From NCBI GenBank assembly GCA_041687755.1, contig JBDNJM010000001.1:1-57418 (forward strand): a stretch of DNA of 57,418 bases. The letters run 5' to 3'. Source of the DNA: JBDNJM01 sp041687755 (lineage in GTDB: Bacteria; Planctomycetota; UBA1135; GCA-002686595). The notes under the pieces were generated by a model. That model searched no databases. It was not told the DNA's origin and saw only the letters and a program-made list of their open reading frames with translations. Positions 33,840 to 41,761 of the stretch are shown here, piece after piece (within the stretch, counting starts at the first letter, position 1; each line of letters starts with the position of its first letter). A program made the position numbers and the translations under genes.

Positions 33840-34870
33840 TCGCCGGGCGCCCCGGGCGGATTGAGGAACTGGATCAGCTCGTCGAAGACGGCTTCGTGGT
33901 CGTAGTCGTAGAACAGCAGGTGCTGGGAGCGTTCGACCTCGAACAGGCGCTTGGTCGTTGAGCCAAGACCCTCGAAGGCGGCTCGCGCCTGCACGGGGTC
34001 TGCCGCACCGTCGCGCTCGCTAAACACGAACAGCGCGGGCTCCGTGACGCGCGCGAGGGCGGCAGGGTCGGCCGCGCGCCGGCCGAGTTCGGCGAGCCGC
34101 TGCACCGAGGGAACCGGGAAGACGCTGTAGCGCGGCATCTCGGAGGCGCGCGACTTGTCCTCGATCCGGTGGGCGTCCTCGCCGATGTACAGGAACTGCA
34201 CGGGGGGGTCGATCCAGCCGGCCCACACGTCCACGGGCAGCAGGGCCCAGGCGGGGGAGGCGATACCGAAGTAGGGTCCGACGAGGGCGATTCTGTCGAA
34301 CTCGGTCTCGGCCGCCGTGAGCGAGACGAGCGCGGAGCCCATGGAGAAGCCGACCGCCGAGACGCGCGCGTGGCTGGCGCGCAGGCGATCCACCTCGCTG
34401 CGCACGGCGGCCAGCAGCGTCTCGTTGTCCGTTTCGGCCAGCTCGTAGGGCGTGCGCCCGTGCCCGGGCAGCAGCATGGCGACGACGCGCACGCCCGTGG
34501 CGGCGAGGGCCTCGGGAAAGCGCTCGAAGTCGCGCGGCGTGCCCGCGAAGCCGTGCACGAGCAGAACGCAGTGCTCGGCGTCGCGCGGACCGAGGTCGAG
34601 CGGGCGGGCGGCCGGCAGCAGGCCGTCCGGACCCAGCTGAGCTCCGGCGGCGCTGGCCTCTCGGCGCCCCTTTGCGTCCATCAGGAACAGCCCCAGGAGC
34701 AGCAGCAGCCAGCCGCAGCCGAACGCGACAAGGGCCCAGCGGACCCAGCGTGGCGTCCCGCGTCGCGCGTGGATGTCCGGCGCAATCTCCATCAGCTCCT
34801 GCGTGCCCGGCGGGGCGTGCGGCAGCTCAAAGCTGGGCGGAGCGGAGTCCGTGTCGTTGCGGCGCGGCAT
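33836..34870 (-). CDS. Membrane-anchored alpha/beta hydrolase
   Basis: 344 residues. A soluble N-terminal tail of about 40 residues is followed by a membrane helix (WALVAFGCGWLLLLLGLFLM) and then the hydrolase domain. Motifs are VLLVHGFAGTPRDFERFPEA, nucleophile GFSMGS, LPGHGRTPYELAETDNETL, Asp in LFVFSERDGAADP and His in VERSQHLLFYDYDHEAV. It is a tandem paralogue of the lipoprotein hydrolase encoded downstream; both share PxFGI and RLAELGRRA-DP segments. Its start lies 12 nt after the LPS-kinase-like gene. Confidence 0.87.
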   Translation of the reverse strand: MPRRNDTDSAPPSFELPHAPPGTQELMEIAPDIHARRGTPRWVRWALVAFGCGWLLLLLGLFLMDAKGRREASAAGAQLGPDGLLPAARPLDLGPRDAEHCVLLVHGFAGTPRDFERFPEALAATGVRVVAMLLPGHGRTPYELAETDNETLLAAVRSEVDRLRASHARVSAVGFSMGSALVSLTAAETEFDRIALVGPYFGIASPAWALLPVDVWAGWIDPPVQFLYIGEDAHRIEDKSRASEMPRYSVFPVPSVQRLAELGRRAADPAALARVTEPALFVFSERDGAADPVQARAAFEGLGSTTKRLFEVERSQHLLFYDYDHEAVFDELIQFLNPPGAPGE

Positions 34871-34882
34871 GGGCTTGAAAGG

Positions 34883-35770
34883 CTAACCCGGGAGGCCCTC
34901 GAATGGCGGGCTCCAGCTCGACTCCGGCTGCGGAAGGTCCCGGTGCCTGGCGGGCGACGCGAGGAACCGGCGCCGTTCGAAGGCCCAGGCGGCCGCGCTG
35001 CGGCGCGCCAGCAGTTCGGTGCGCGCGGGCGCGTGCCCTGCGCCGCGGCCCTCGACGTAGGCGTCCAGGAAGCCGCGCTGCTCGACGTCGCTCAGCCAGC
35101 CGGCGGCGTGCAGGAAGAAGCAGCCCAGGTCGCGGGCGGGGCCTCGCTCCGAGCGGAGCGACTCCTTGCCCGCGCCGCGACGGGCGTCGAGGAACACGAT
35201 TTCGCGCCGGCGTCCCTGGCGATAGAGCAGGTTGCGCGGATAGAGATCGCCGTGCACGAAGCCGCGGGCGTGCAGCGTCCCCACGGTGCGGCCCAGCAGC
35301 TCCAGCAGCGGGCGGCGATCGGCGGCCGCGCGGTCTTCGAGCAGCGCGCGAAAGCCGCCGGCGCGTTCCACGTGCTCGGTCGCCAGCAGCTGGGCGATCG
35401 GTAGCCCGCGGCGCCAGGCGACCGCGCCCAGCAGCGGACGGGCGGCCGCGAAGCCGGCACCGCGCCAGGCCTTGAGGGTCTCGAATTCGGCGAGCCGCGG
35501 CACGCTGCGGCGCAGCAGCCAGTGGCGCAGGCCGTGGCGCAGGCTGCTGCGCCCGCGCAGGCGCCCGCCCTTGAGGTAGACGGACTCGTGGCGCCCGAGG
35601 CTCTGAAACTCGCCCGCGTCGCGCTTCCGCTTGCCCATGGCGCGCAGCATGTCGGGGACGGCGTCGAAGAGATCGGAGTCGCCGACTAGCTCTAGCCGCA
35701 GGCGGGCGCCGTCGGCGTCCCGCCCCGTATCGACGCGGCGCACGGTGCGTTCGGCGCGTTGAAGCCTCAC
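34883..35770 (-). CDS. Lipopolysaccharide-kinase-like protein (Kdo/WaaP type)
   Basis: 295 residues. The kinase-like fold is that of the family phosphorylating Kdo or heptose in LPS core. An N-lobe with SVYLKGGRLRGRSSLRHGL and FETLKAWRGAGFAAARPL comes first. The catalytic loop GFVHGDLYPRNLLYRQG (H-x-D-x-x-x-x-N) follows, then the metal-binding site EIVFLDARRG, where the family's D-x-x motif is read as LDARR. Its ATG overlaps the upstream methyltransferase stop by 4 nt. An LPS or glycolipid sugar is the likely substrate; kinases of small molecules cannot be excluded. Confidence 0.85.
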   Translation of the reverse strand: MRLQRAERTVRRVDTGRDADGARLRLELVGDSDLFDAVPDMLRAMGKRKRDAGEFQSLGRHESVYLKGGRLRGRSSLRHGLRHWLLRRSVPRLAEFETLKAWRGAGFAAARPLLGAVAWRRGLPIAQLLATEHVERAGGFRALLEDRAAADRRPLLELLGRTVGTLHARGFVHGDLYPRNLLYRQGRRREIVFLDARRGAGKESLRSERGPARDLGCFFLHAAGWLSDVEQRGFLDAYVEGRGAGHAPARTELLARRSAAAWAFERRRFLASPARHRDLPQPESSWSPPFEGLPG

Positions 35771-36576
35771 GGGCGGAGCGGCGGAATACGCGCGGGGTCA
35801 GCGGGTCGAGCGACGAGGAAGGCCTGGCCCGAGAGCCAGGCGGGGCTGTGCCGAAGCTCCACGACTCGCCCGCCGCAGCAGGCCACGCGGGCAGCGAGCT
35901 CCGCCGGCGCGCGGTAGCCGCGTCCGGCGCGGTCGGGGCGCCCGATTCCGGTGCGTCGCCGCAGCGCGGGCCAGGACCTGCTGGACCAGAAGGACGCGAT
36001 CAGCAGGCGCTTCGTGACGCGCAGCAGCTCGGAGAGGGCGGCATCGAGCAGCTCGTCGTCGCTCAAATGGTGCAGCAGGCGGCAGGCGACGACTGCGTCG
36101 AAGCCGCCGTCACAGAACGGCAGGGCCTCGACGCGCGCCTGGAGGCGGGGACCGTCGGCAGCGTGGCCGCGCAACATTTCGAGGGAGGCGTCCAGCGCGA
36201 CCGCGGGGCGGCCGGCGAACTCCGAGAGCGCGGGCGCCAGCCGGCCCGACCCACACGGGGCGTCGAGCACCAGCACAGGCGGTCCGTCGGCCTCGGTTGG
36301 GGCTCCAAGATACTTGCGCAGCAGGGCTCGGACCCGCCGCGGGTCGCGCTCGCGTCGACCATTGTCCCAGCGCTCCTGCGCGTAGCGCCGACCGGCGTCG
36401 GGCGCGCTCCAGTCGGGGCGCGCGAGAGCGGGCGTGCGGTGCGGCTTTTGAGCGGGGGTCAAGGTGGACGGGGGGAGGGCAGGCAGGAGGATCGAGGGCG
36501 GAGGCCTCGGGAGCGTCGCGCGCGGGAGTTTCGGAGCCTGTCGAGCGGCACGGCAAGCCACGTCTTCGTCGCGCAT
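35767..36576 (-). CDS. SAM-dependent methyltransferase (class I)
   Basis: 269 residues from the ATG at 36574-36576. After a proline-rich N-terminus of about 65 residues comes a Rossmann methyltransferase of the Methyltransf_11/25 type. Motif I is LVLDAPCGSGRLAPAL, motif II region AVALDASLEML, then LPFCDGGFDAVVACRLLHHL, typical of motifs III-IV. The longer ORF reading upstream of 36576 passes through the 13-bp repeats and the helicase leader and is not coding. First gene of the five-gene cluster; the substrate is unknown. Confidence 0.85.
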   Translation of the reverse strand: MRDEDVACRAARQAPKLPRATLPRPPPSILLPALPPSTLTPAQKPHRTPALARPDWSAPDAGRRYAQERWDNGRRERDPRRVRALLRKYLGAPTEADGPPVLVLDAPCGSGRLAPALSEFAGRPAVALDASLEMLRGHAADGPRLQARVEALPFCDGGFDAVVACRLLHHLSDDELLDAALSELLRVTKRLLIASFWSSRSWPALRRRTGIGRPDRAGRGYRAPAELAARVACCGGRVVELRHSPAWLSGQAFLVARPADPARIPPLRP

Positions 36577-36674
36577 CCTAGCAGCGACGCCGCTCGAGTC
36601 TCCAATCCACAGGGTGCGGAGAGCGCCCAGGGCGGGGGCGACCCTCGACCCGTGCGGTCGCGACCACGGAACCG

Positions 36675-36752
36675 CGTGAGGATCCACCGTGAGGATCCAC
36701 CGTGAGGATCCACCGTGAGGATCCACCGTGAGGATCCACCGTGAGGATCCGA
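36675..36752. repeat. Six 13-bp tandem repeats in the divergent intergenic region
   Basis: The unit CGTGAGGATCCAC is repeated perfectly five times (36675-36739), with a sixth copy carrying a changed end. Each copy holds GGATCC. The block ends 31 nt before the candidate -10 box of the helicase gene and starts about 100 nt upstream of the methyltransferase start. The period is not a multiple of three, which argues against it being coding. Confidence 0.95.
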
Positions 36753-36782
36753 CCCGGCGCTTCGGGTCCGGTGCCCGAGGCG

Positions 36783-36788
36783 TACAAT
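36783..36788 (+). promoter_or_regulatory. Candidate -10 box of the helicase gene
   Basis: TACAAT ends 8 nt before the GTG at 36797, spaced for leaderless transcription. Confidence 0.45.
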
Positions 36789-36796
36789 CGCCGGCC

Positions 36797-39040
36797 GTGA
36801 CTGCACTCGAATGGAATGACGTGGCCGGCGACGCGGAGTCGCCGCAGGGAGCCGGCGACGCCGGGCGAGCGGAGCTGCTGCAGCGGCTCACGGACGGGCT
36901 CAACGAGCCCCAAGCCGCGGCGGTCACGCACGACGCGGGGCCCTTGCTGATTCTCGCGGGCGCGGGATCCGGCAAGACCCGGGTGATCACGCGCCGCATC
37001 GCCTGGCTCGTGGCCACCGGGCGCGCGGACTCCCGGGGTCTGTTGGCGATCACCTTCACGAACAAGGCGGCCAAGGAGATGCGCGAGCGGGTGGGGGCGC
37101 TGATCCCCACCGGCGGCATGTGGATCAGCACCTTCCACGCGATGTGCGCGCGAATTCTGCGGCGCGACATTGAGCATCTCGGCGGGTACACGCGGGACTT
37201 CTCGATCTACGACACCGCCGACCGCAACCAGCTGATCAAGCAGGTCGTCAAGGACCTCGGCTACGACACGACCCGCTTCCGACCGGCCGCCGTAGGGAGC
37301 TGGATCAGCGAGGCGAAGTCGCAGGAGCTCGCGCCCGATGCCAGCGCGGTGGACCTCTCCCGGGAAGGCTTCGAGTACGAGGTGCTGAAGCGCGTTCAGG
37401 CGGCCTACCTGGAGCGCATGGCCGCTTCGAACGCCCTCGATTTCGACGACCTGCTGTTGCTGACGCTGCGGTTGTTCGAGCAGCACCGCGGCGTCCGCGA
37501 CGCCTACGCCCACAACTTCCGGCACGTGCTCGTGGACGAGTACCAGGACACGAACCGCGTCCAGTACCTGCTCGTCCGGCACCTGGCCAGCGCCCACGGC
37601 AACCTCGCGGTGTGCGGCGATCCCGACCAGTCGATCTACGCCTGGCGCGGCGCGGACATCAACAACATCCTCGACTTCGAGCGCGACTTCCCCGGAGCGG
37701 AGGTCGTCAAGCTCGAGCAGAACTACCGCTCGACCAAGAACATCCTGGCCGCGGCCCAGTCCGTCATCGGGCACAACAGCAGCCGCAAGCCGAAGGAGCT
37801 GTGGAGCGCCGGCGAGGCGGGGCCGCCGGTCCACGTGCTGGAGTGCGGCGACGAGAACGAGGAGGCCGACCAGATTGCGCGCCAGGTGCTCGAGCTGCAG
37901 AGCGAGGGGCAGAGTCTTGACGGCATCGCGGTCTTCTACCGGGTCAACTTCATGCAGCGCGCGCTCGAACGCGGGCTGCGCCTCGCCGGGATTCCCTACC
38001 GCATCGCCGGTGGCGTGGAGTTCTACCAGCGCAAGGAGATCCGCGACCTGCTCAGTTATCTGTCGTTGATCATGAACCCGAGCGACGACGTGGCCTGCCG
38101 CCGCGTGGTCAACGTGCCGCCGCGCGGGATCGGGGACAAGTCGATGGAGGTGCTCTCGGGCTGGGCCGCGGACCGGCGCGTGCCGCTGACGGTGGCCGTG
38201 GCCTCCGAGGAGGCGCGGCTCAACATCCGCGGGCGGGCAAAAAAGAGCCTCGCGGCGTTCGCGGGCCTGCTCGAGCAGCTGAACGATCTTGCGAAGACCT
38301 CCGCCGAGGAGGTGCTCGACGCGGTGATCGACGCCACGGACTTCTTCGGGTACCTGACTCAGCTCAACGACAACATGGGCGAGGGCCGCGAGGAGAACGT
38401 CGAAGAGCTCATGGCGAACGCGCGGGCCTTCGATAGCGAACAGCCCGACGGGGGCCTGCGCGGATTCCTTGAGGACGTGGCGCTGGTCAGTGAAGTGGAC
38501 GGACTGGGGGCTCAAGGCCAGGACGGCACCCAGGTGTCGCTGATGACCCTGCACGCGGCGAAGGGACTGGAGTTCCCGGTAGTGTTCTTGCCCGGCCTGG
38601 AAGAGGACCTGCTGCCGCACCAGCGCTCGGTGGCCGAGGACGCGGGTGACGGCGGTGCCGGCCTCGAGGAGGAGCGGCGTCTGTTCTATGTCGGCCTGAC
38701 CCGCGCGATGTCCGAACTGCGGCTGTCGCATGCGAGCACGCGCATGTACTTCGGCGAGACGAGCTGGCGACGACCGTCGCGGTTCCTGGAGGAGCTGCCG
38801 GACGGGACGCTCGAGGCCGCGCGGGCGGCGGAGAGCGAAGAACAGGTGCTGGGCGAGTTCGAGGGCGGGGACGTCGATTTGGACGAGGGCGACTTCGTTC
38901 GCCATCCGCACTTTGGGGCCGGGCAGATCGAACGTCTGGCGGGCAAGGGCGCGAACGCGCGGGCGACGGTGCGGTTCATGGCCGCCGGCTCCAAGACCTT
39001 GCTGCTGCAGTACGCCAAGCTCGAGCGCGTGCAGCGATGA
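36797..39040 (+). CDS. UvrD/PcrA-type superfamily 1 DNA helicase
   Basis: 747 residues from the GTG at 36797. The Q-motif is LNEPQAAAV (Q39). Walker A is AGAGSGKT (54-61). Then come AITFTNKAAKEMRERV (Ia), Walker B VLVDEYQDTN, motif III CGDPDQSIYAWRGADI, motif IV LEQNYRSTKNIL, motif V VSLMTLHAAKGLEFPVVFLP and motif VI FYVGLTRAMSELRLS. The C-terminus ends with the Tudor-like tail FVRHPHFGAGQI, as in PcrA/UvrD. It unwinds DNA 3'-5' in repair and replication restart. The ATG of the sigma-54-type AAA+ gene overlaps its stop. An in-frame ATG at 36728 would read through the tandem repeats and is rejected. Confidence 0.95.
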   Translation: MTALEWNDVAGDAESPQGAGDAGRAELLQRLTDGLNEPQAAAVTHDAGPLLILAGAGSGKTRVITRRIAWLVATGRADSRGLLAITFTNKAAKEMRERVGALIPTGGMWISTFHAMCARILRRDIEHLGGYTRDFSIYDTADRNQLIKQVVKDLGYDTTRFRPAAVGSWISEAKSQELAPDASAVDLSREGFEYEVLKRVQAAYLERMAASNALDFDDLLLLTLRLFEQHRGVRDAYAHNFRHVLVDEYQDTNRVQYLLVRHLASAHGNLAVCGDPDQSIYAWRGADINNILDFERDFPGAEVVKLEQNYRSTKNILAAAQSVIGHNSSRKPKELWSAGEAGPPVHVLECGDENEEADQIARQVLELQSEGQSLDGIAVFYRVNFMQRALERGLRLAGIPYRIAGGVEFYQRKEIRDLLSYLSLIMNPSDDVACRRVVNVPPRGIGDKSMEVLSGWAADRRVPLTVAVASEEARLNIRGRAKKSLAAFAGLLEQLNDLAKTSAEEVLDAVIDATDFFGYLTQLNDNMGEGREENVEELMANARAFDSEQPDGGLRGFLEDVALVSEVDGLGAQGQDGTQVSLMTLHAAKGLEFPVVFLPGLEEDLLPHQRSVAEDAGDGGAGLEEERRLFYVGLTRAMSELRLSHASTRMYFGETSWRRPSRFLEELPDGTLEAARAAESEEQVLGEFEGGDVDLDEGDFVRHPHFGAGQIERLAGKGANARATVRFMAAGSKTLLLQYAKLERVQR

Positions 39041-40008
39041 GCACCAGCGCACGGGGCGACGGCGCATCTGGGGCGGCGCTCGACGCGCTGCTGCGGGCGG
39101 CGCGGGAGCTCGGCGCGCGGGCGGGTCGTGCGGGCCGGCTCGAGGAGGTGCTCCGCGCCCTGCAGGAGGCTGCGGCGTCGAGTCGCCTAGCGCCCGCCGC
39201 GGACGCCGCGCCCCAGGCGTTTCCCGGCCGCTTCGGGATGATCGGCGAGAGCGCGCCAATGCAGGCCGTGTTCGCTCTGATCGAGAAAATTGCGCCCACG
39301 CCGGTGCCGGTGCTGGTGCTGGGCGAGACGGGCACGGGCAAGGAACTGGTGGCGCGCGCGCTGCACGACGAGAGCCAGCGCGCCGCGGGGCCGTTCGTCG
39401 CCGTGAACTGCGCGGCGGTGCCGGCGGGGCTGCTGGAGGCGGAGCTGTTCGGCCACAAGCGCGGCGCGTTCACCGGCGCGGTCGCGGATCGCGAAGGGCA
39501 GTTCGCCGCGGCCGACAAGGGCACGCTGCTGCTCGATGAGGTGGGCGACACGCCGCTCGCGATGCAGGCGAAGCTGCTGCGCGCGCTGCAGGAGGGCGAG
39601 GTGCGGCGCGTCGGCGATAACAAGGTGCGCAAGGTCGACGTGCGCGTCGTCGCGGCGACGCACCGGGACCTGCTCGCGATGGCGGCGGTGGGGGAGTTCC
39701 GCGAGGACCTGTACTACCGTCTAGGCGTCGTGCGGATCGAGCTGCCCGCCCTGCGGGATCGGCCGGGCGACGTGGCGTGGATCGCCCGGAGCCTGGTGCA
39801 GACCCTCGGTCGAGAGGTTGGCCGACCGGACCTGGAGCTCGATGAAGCGGCTTTTGGCGCGCTCGCCGCGGCACCCTGGCCAGGAAACGTCCGCCAGTTG
39901 GTCAACGAATTGCGTCGGGCCGTGGCGCTGCAGCCGCCGGACGATCCGGTTCTGGGGCTGGCGGCGCTCTCGCCCCAGGTGGCGGCGGGCGCTTCGGGCG
40001 CGAAGTAG
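39037..40008 (+). CDS. Sigma-54-activator-type AAA+ protein without DNA-binding domain
   Basis: 323 residues. A helical, alanine-rich N-terminus of about 65 residues with no receiver or GAF motif is followed by the sigma-54 interaction AAA+ domain. Walker A GETGTGKE is at 96-103, the sigma-54 contact loop GAFTGA at 143-148, Walker B LLLDE at 164-168, then VDVRVVAATHRDL, REDLYYRLGV and PWPGNVRQLVNELRRAVAL. The protein ends about 30 residues after the last motif, so the Fis-type helix-turn-helix usual for these activators is missing. It is coupled to the helicase gene by ATGA. The target promoter and partner are unknown. Confidence 0.88.
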   Translation: MSTSARGDGASGAALDALLRAARELGARAGRAGRLEEVLRALQEAAASSRLAPAADAAPQAFPGRFGMIGESAPMQAVFALIEKIAPTPVPVLVLGETGTGKELVARALHDESQRAAGPFVAVNCAAVPAGLLEAELFGHKRGAFTGAVADREGQFAAADKGTLLLDEVGDTPLAMQAKLLRALQEGEVRRVGDNKVRKVDVRVVAATHRDLLAMAAVGEFREDLYYRLGVVRIELPALRDRPGDVAWIARSLVQTLGREVGRPDLELDEAAFGALAAAPWPGNVRQLVNELRRAVALQPPDDPVLGLAALSPQVAAGASGAK

Positions 40009-40147
40009 CACGCGGGGACGGTTTCCAACCGCCAAGAACGAGTGTCGGGGCCGCTTCCAGGGGTTCGGGATGCGGCTGCGGGGTGCGCGATTCCACACGC
40101 CCCGCTGGGGCCGGATCCAGCCGGTTCGCGGCCCGGGGTCCAGCCTG

Positions 40148-40153
40148 TAGACT
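40148..40153 (+). promoter_or_regulatory. Candidate -10 box of the FHA gene
   Basis: TAGACT, 80 nt before the ATG at 40234, with a C-rich leader between them. Confidence 0.35.
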
Positions 40154-40233
40154 CCTCGCCCTCTGATGCGGTGCGCCGCCCTAAGCGGCCGACCGTCCCG
40201 TGCCCCCATGCCCCGTCCCGGGGACTCCCCACC

Positions 40234-41721
40234 ATGCCGAAGCTGATCGTCGACGACTCCGGAACCAAGCGCGCCTTCCGCCTCTCCAAGGGCCGGCTCA
40301 CCATCGGCTCGGCCGAAGAGGCCAAGCTGACCCTGACCGCGGACGGCGTCGAGCCGAACCACGCCGCGATCACGATCCGCCCCGACGGCGGGGTCGTGGA
40401 CGCCAGCGCGGAGGTGCGCATCGACGGACAGCCGGCGCTGGGCGAGGGCCTCGAGCTGCGCTTCGGCGCGAAGCTGGAGATTGGCGGTGCGGTGCTCGAG
40501 CTCGAGGCCGACGACGCCGGCGCGCAGCCGGCAGCTTCGGGCAAGCCGCCTTCCGCGGCGAAGCCGGTGGCCAAGGCTGCACGGTCCGGTGCGGCCACCG
40601 GTGCGGCCACCGGTGCGGCCACCGGTGCGGCCACCGGTGCGGCCACCGGTGCGGCGCGCAAGAGCGCGACCGGCAAGGTCGAGGGCGCGGCGCATCCGGT
40701 GCGACGTGGTCGCCCCGGCGCGCGCCCACAGAAGCAAGGCCTCCCGAGCTGGGCGATGCCCGCGGGCGTTATCGGCGTCATCGCGATCATCTTCTTCGTG
40801 ATCAAGGGGATCTCCGGAGGCGGCGCGAACCCCGATGGGGTGATGGCGACGGCCGAGCGCTCGATTGACGAGGGCATGTTCGTCACGGCCCGCGAGCAGC
40901 TCGCCATGCTGGATCCGACGAAGCTGAGCGTGGAGCGGGCTGAGCGTCACGCTTCGTTGCTGAGCCAAGCGACCGCAGAGGTCAGCGATGCGCAGCAGCG
41001 CTCGACGATGACCAACGGGGTGGCCGAGTTCGGCCGACTGCTGTCCTACCAGGACAGGTGGATGAAGTCGGAGCCCTACGAGCGTCCGAACGCGCTGTAC
41101 TACCTGGACCAGCTCAACGCGGTCCAGGTGGCCTACCCCGAGTGGGACTCGGACGTGTGGCGTTCGAGCGAGGGCGTCTGGAGCGATGTCGAGGCCGTGC
41201 TCGCGATCGAGCAGAAGGCGCTGGAGGCCCTCGGCGGTGATCGCAACTACACCGCTGAAGACGTCAGCTTCCGCGCGAAGCTGCGCGCGAGTGGCGGGAC
41301 GAGCGGGAGCGGTTTGCGCGACTATCGGCCCGCGTTCGAGGCCTTGTCAAAGGGGCTGGCCGCAGCCGGAGGCGAGGAACTGAGCAAGCTGCAGGCGCTC
41401 AAGACCATGCTCGAGGGCCAGCGCGCTGAGTATGCGAACGCCCAGATTTCGCTCGCGGCTGAGGCGATGCAGCCGTTTCGCGAGGATCCCAAGGACCTCG
41501 GCGCGCTGATGAAGTCTGCGCGCAAGCTCGTCCACGTGATGTTCGAAATCGACGACTCGAGCGGGCGGCAGAAGGCGCTGGGCATCTTCCCCCAGCTTCC
41601 GAAGCTTGACCTTGTGCTAGCGAGCTACAAGGCGAATGAGCCCGAGGACTTTGCCAAGCTTATGTCCGAGCCCGCTATCCGTACCGCGGCAGCCAGCGTC
41701 GGGTTCGACGTTCCCGAGTAG
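40234..41721 (+). CDS. FHA-domain membrane protein
   Basis: 495 residues. An N-terminal FHA domain (about 1-92: KRAFRLSKGRLTIGSAEEAK, VEPNHAAITIRPDGGVV, LRFGAKLEIGGAVLELE) binds phosphothreonine peptides. It keeps the G-R-x-x-I-G and N-H-A residues. A linker follows with five copies of GAAT from 12-bp repeats, then a basic stretch, one membrane helix (AMPAGVIGVIAIIFFVIKGI, about 174-193) and an extracytoplasmic helical domain of about 300 residues that I do not recognise. It may relay Ser/Thr kinase signals to the envelope; no such kinase is encoded here. Confidence 0.82.
   Translation: MPKLIVDDSGTKRAFRLSKGRLTIGSAEEAKLTLTADGVEPNHAAITIRPDGGVVDASAEVRIDGQPALGEGLELRFGAKLEIGGAVLELEADDAGAQPAASGKPPSAAKPVAKAARSGAATGAATGAATGAATGAATGAARKSATGKVEGAAHPVRRGRPGARPQKQGLPSWAMPAGVIGVIAIIFFVIKGISGGGANPDGVMATAERSIDEGMFVTAREQLAMLDPTKLSVERAERHASLLSQATAEVSDAQQRSTMTNGVAEFGRLLSYQDRWMKSEPYERPNALYYLDQLNAVQVAYPEWDSDVWRSSEGVWSDVEAVLAIEQKALEALGGDRNYTAEDVSFRAKLRASGGTSGSGLRDYRPAFEALSKGLAAAGGEELSKLQALKTMLEGQRAEYANAQISLAAEAMQPFREDPKDLGALMKSARKLVHVMFEIDDSSGRQKALGIFPQLPKLDLVLASYKANEPEDFAKLMSEPAIRTAAASVGFDVPE
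40588..40655 (+). repeat. 12-bp tandem repeats in the FHA gene linker
   Basis: The unit GGTGCGGCCACC occurs five times, with a partial sixth. It encodes GAAT and keeps the frame. Confidence 0.9.
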
Positions 41722-41761
41722 GCGAGCACTTCACGATGGGGGCGCTCAAAAAAGGGCGCGA

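Noticed and set aside
36675..36752. CRISPR array
   Set aside because: The 13-bp units are directly adjacent with no spacers, and no cas genes are present.
36728..36796. Upstream ATG start for the helicase
   Set aside because: It would translate the 13-bp tandem repeat, whose period breaks the frame on copy-number change. The GTG at 36797 follows a good -10 box.
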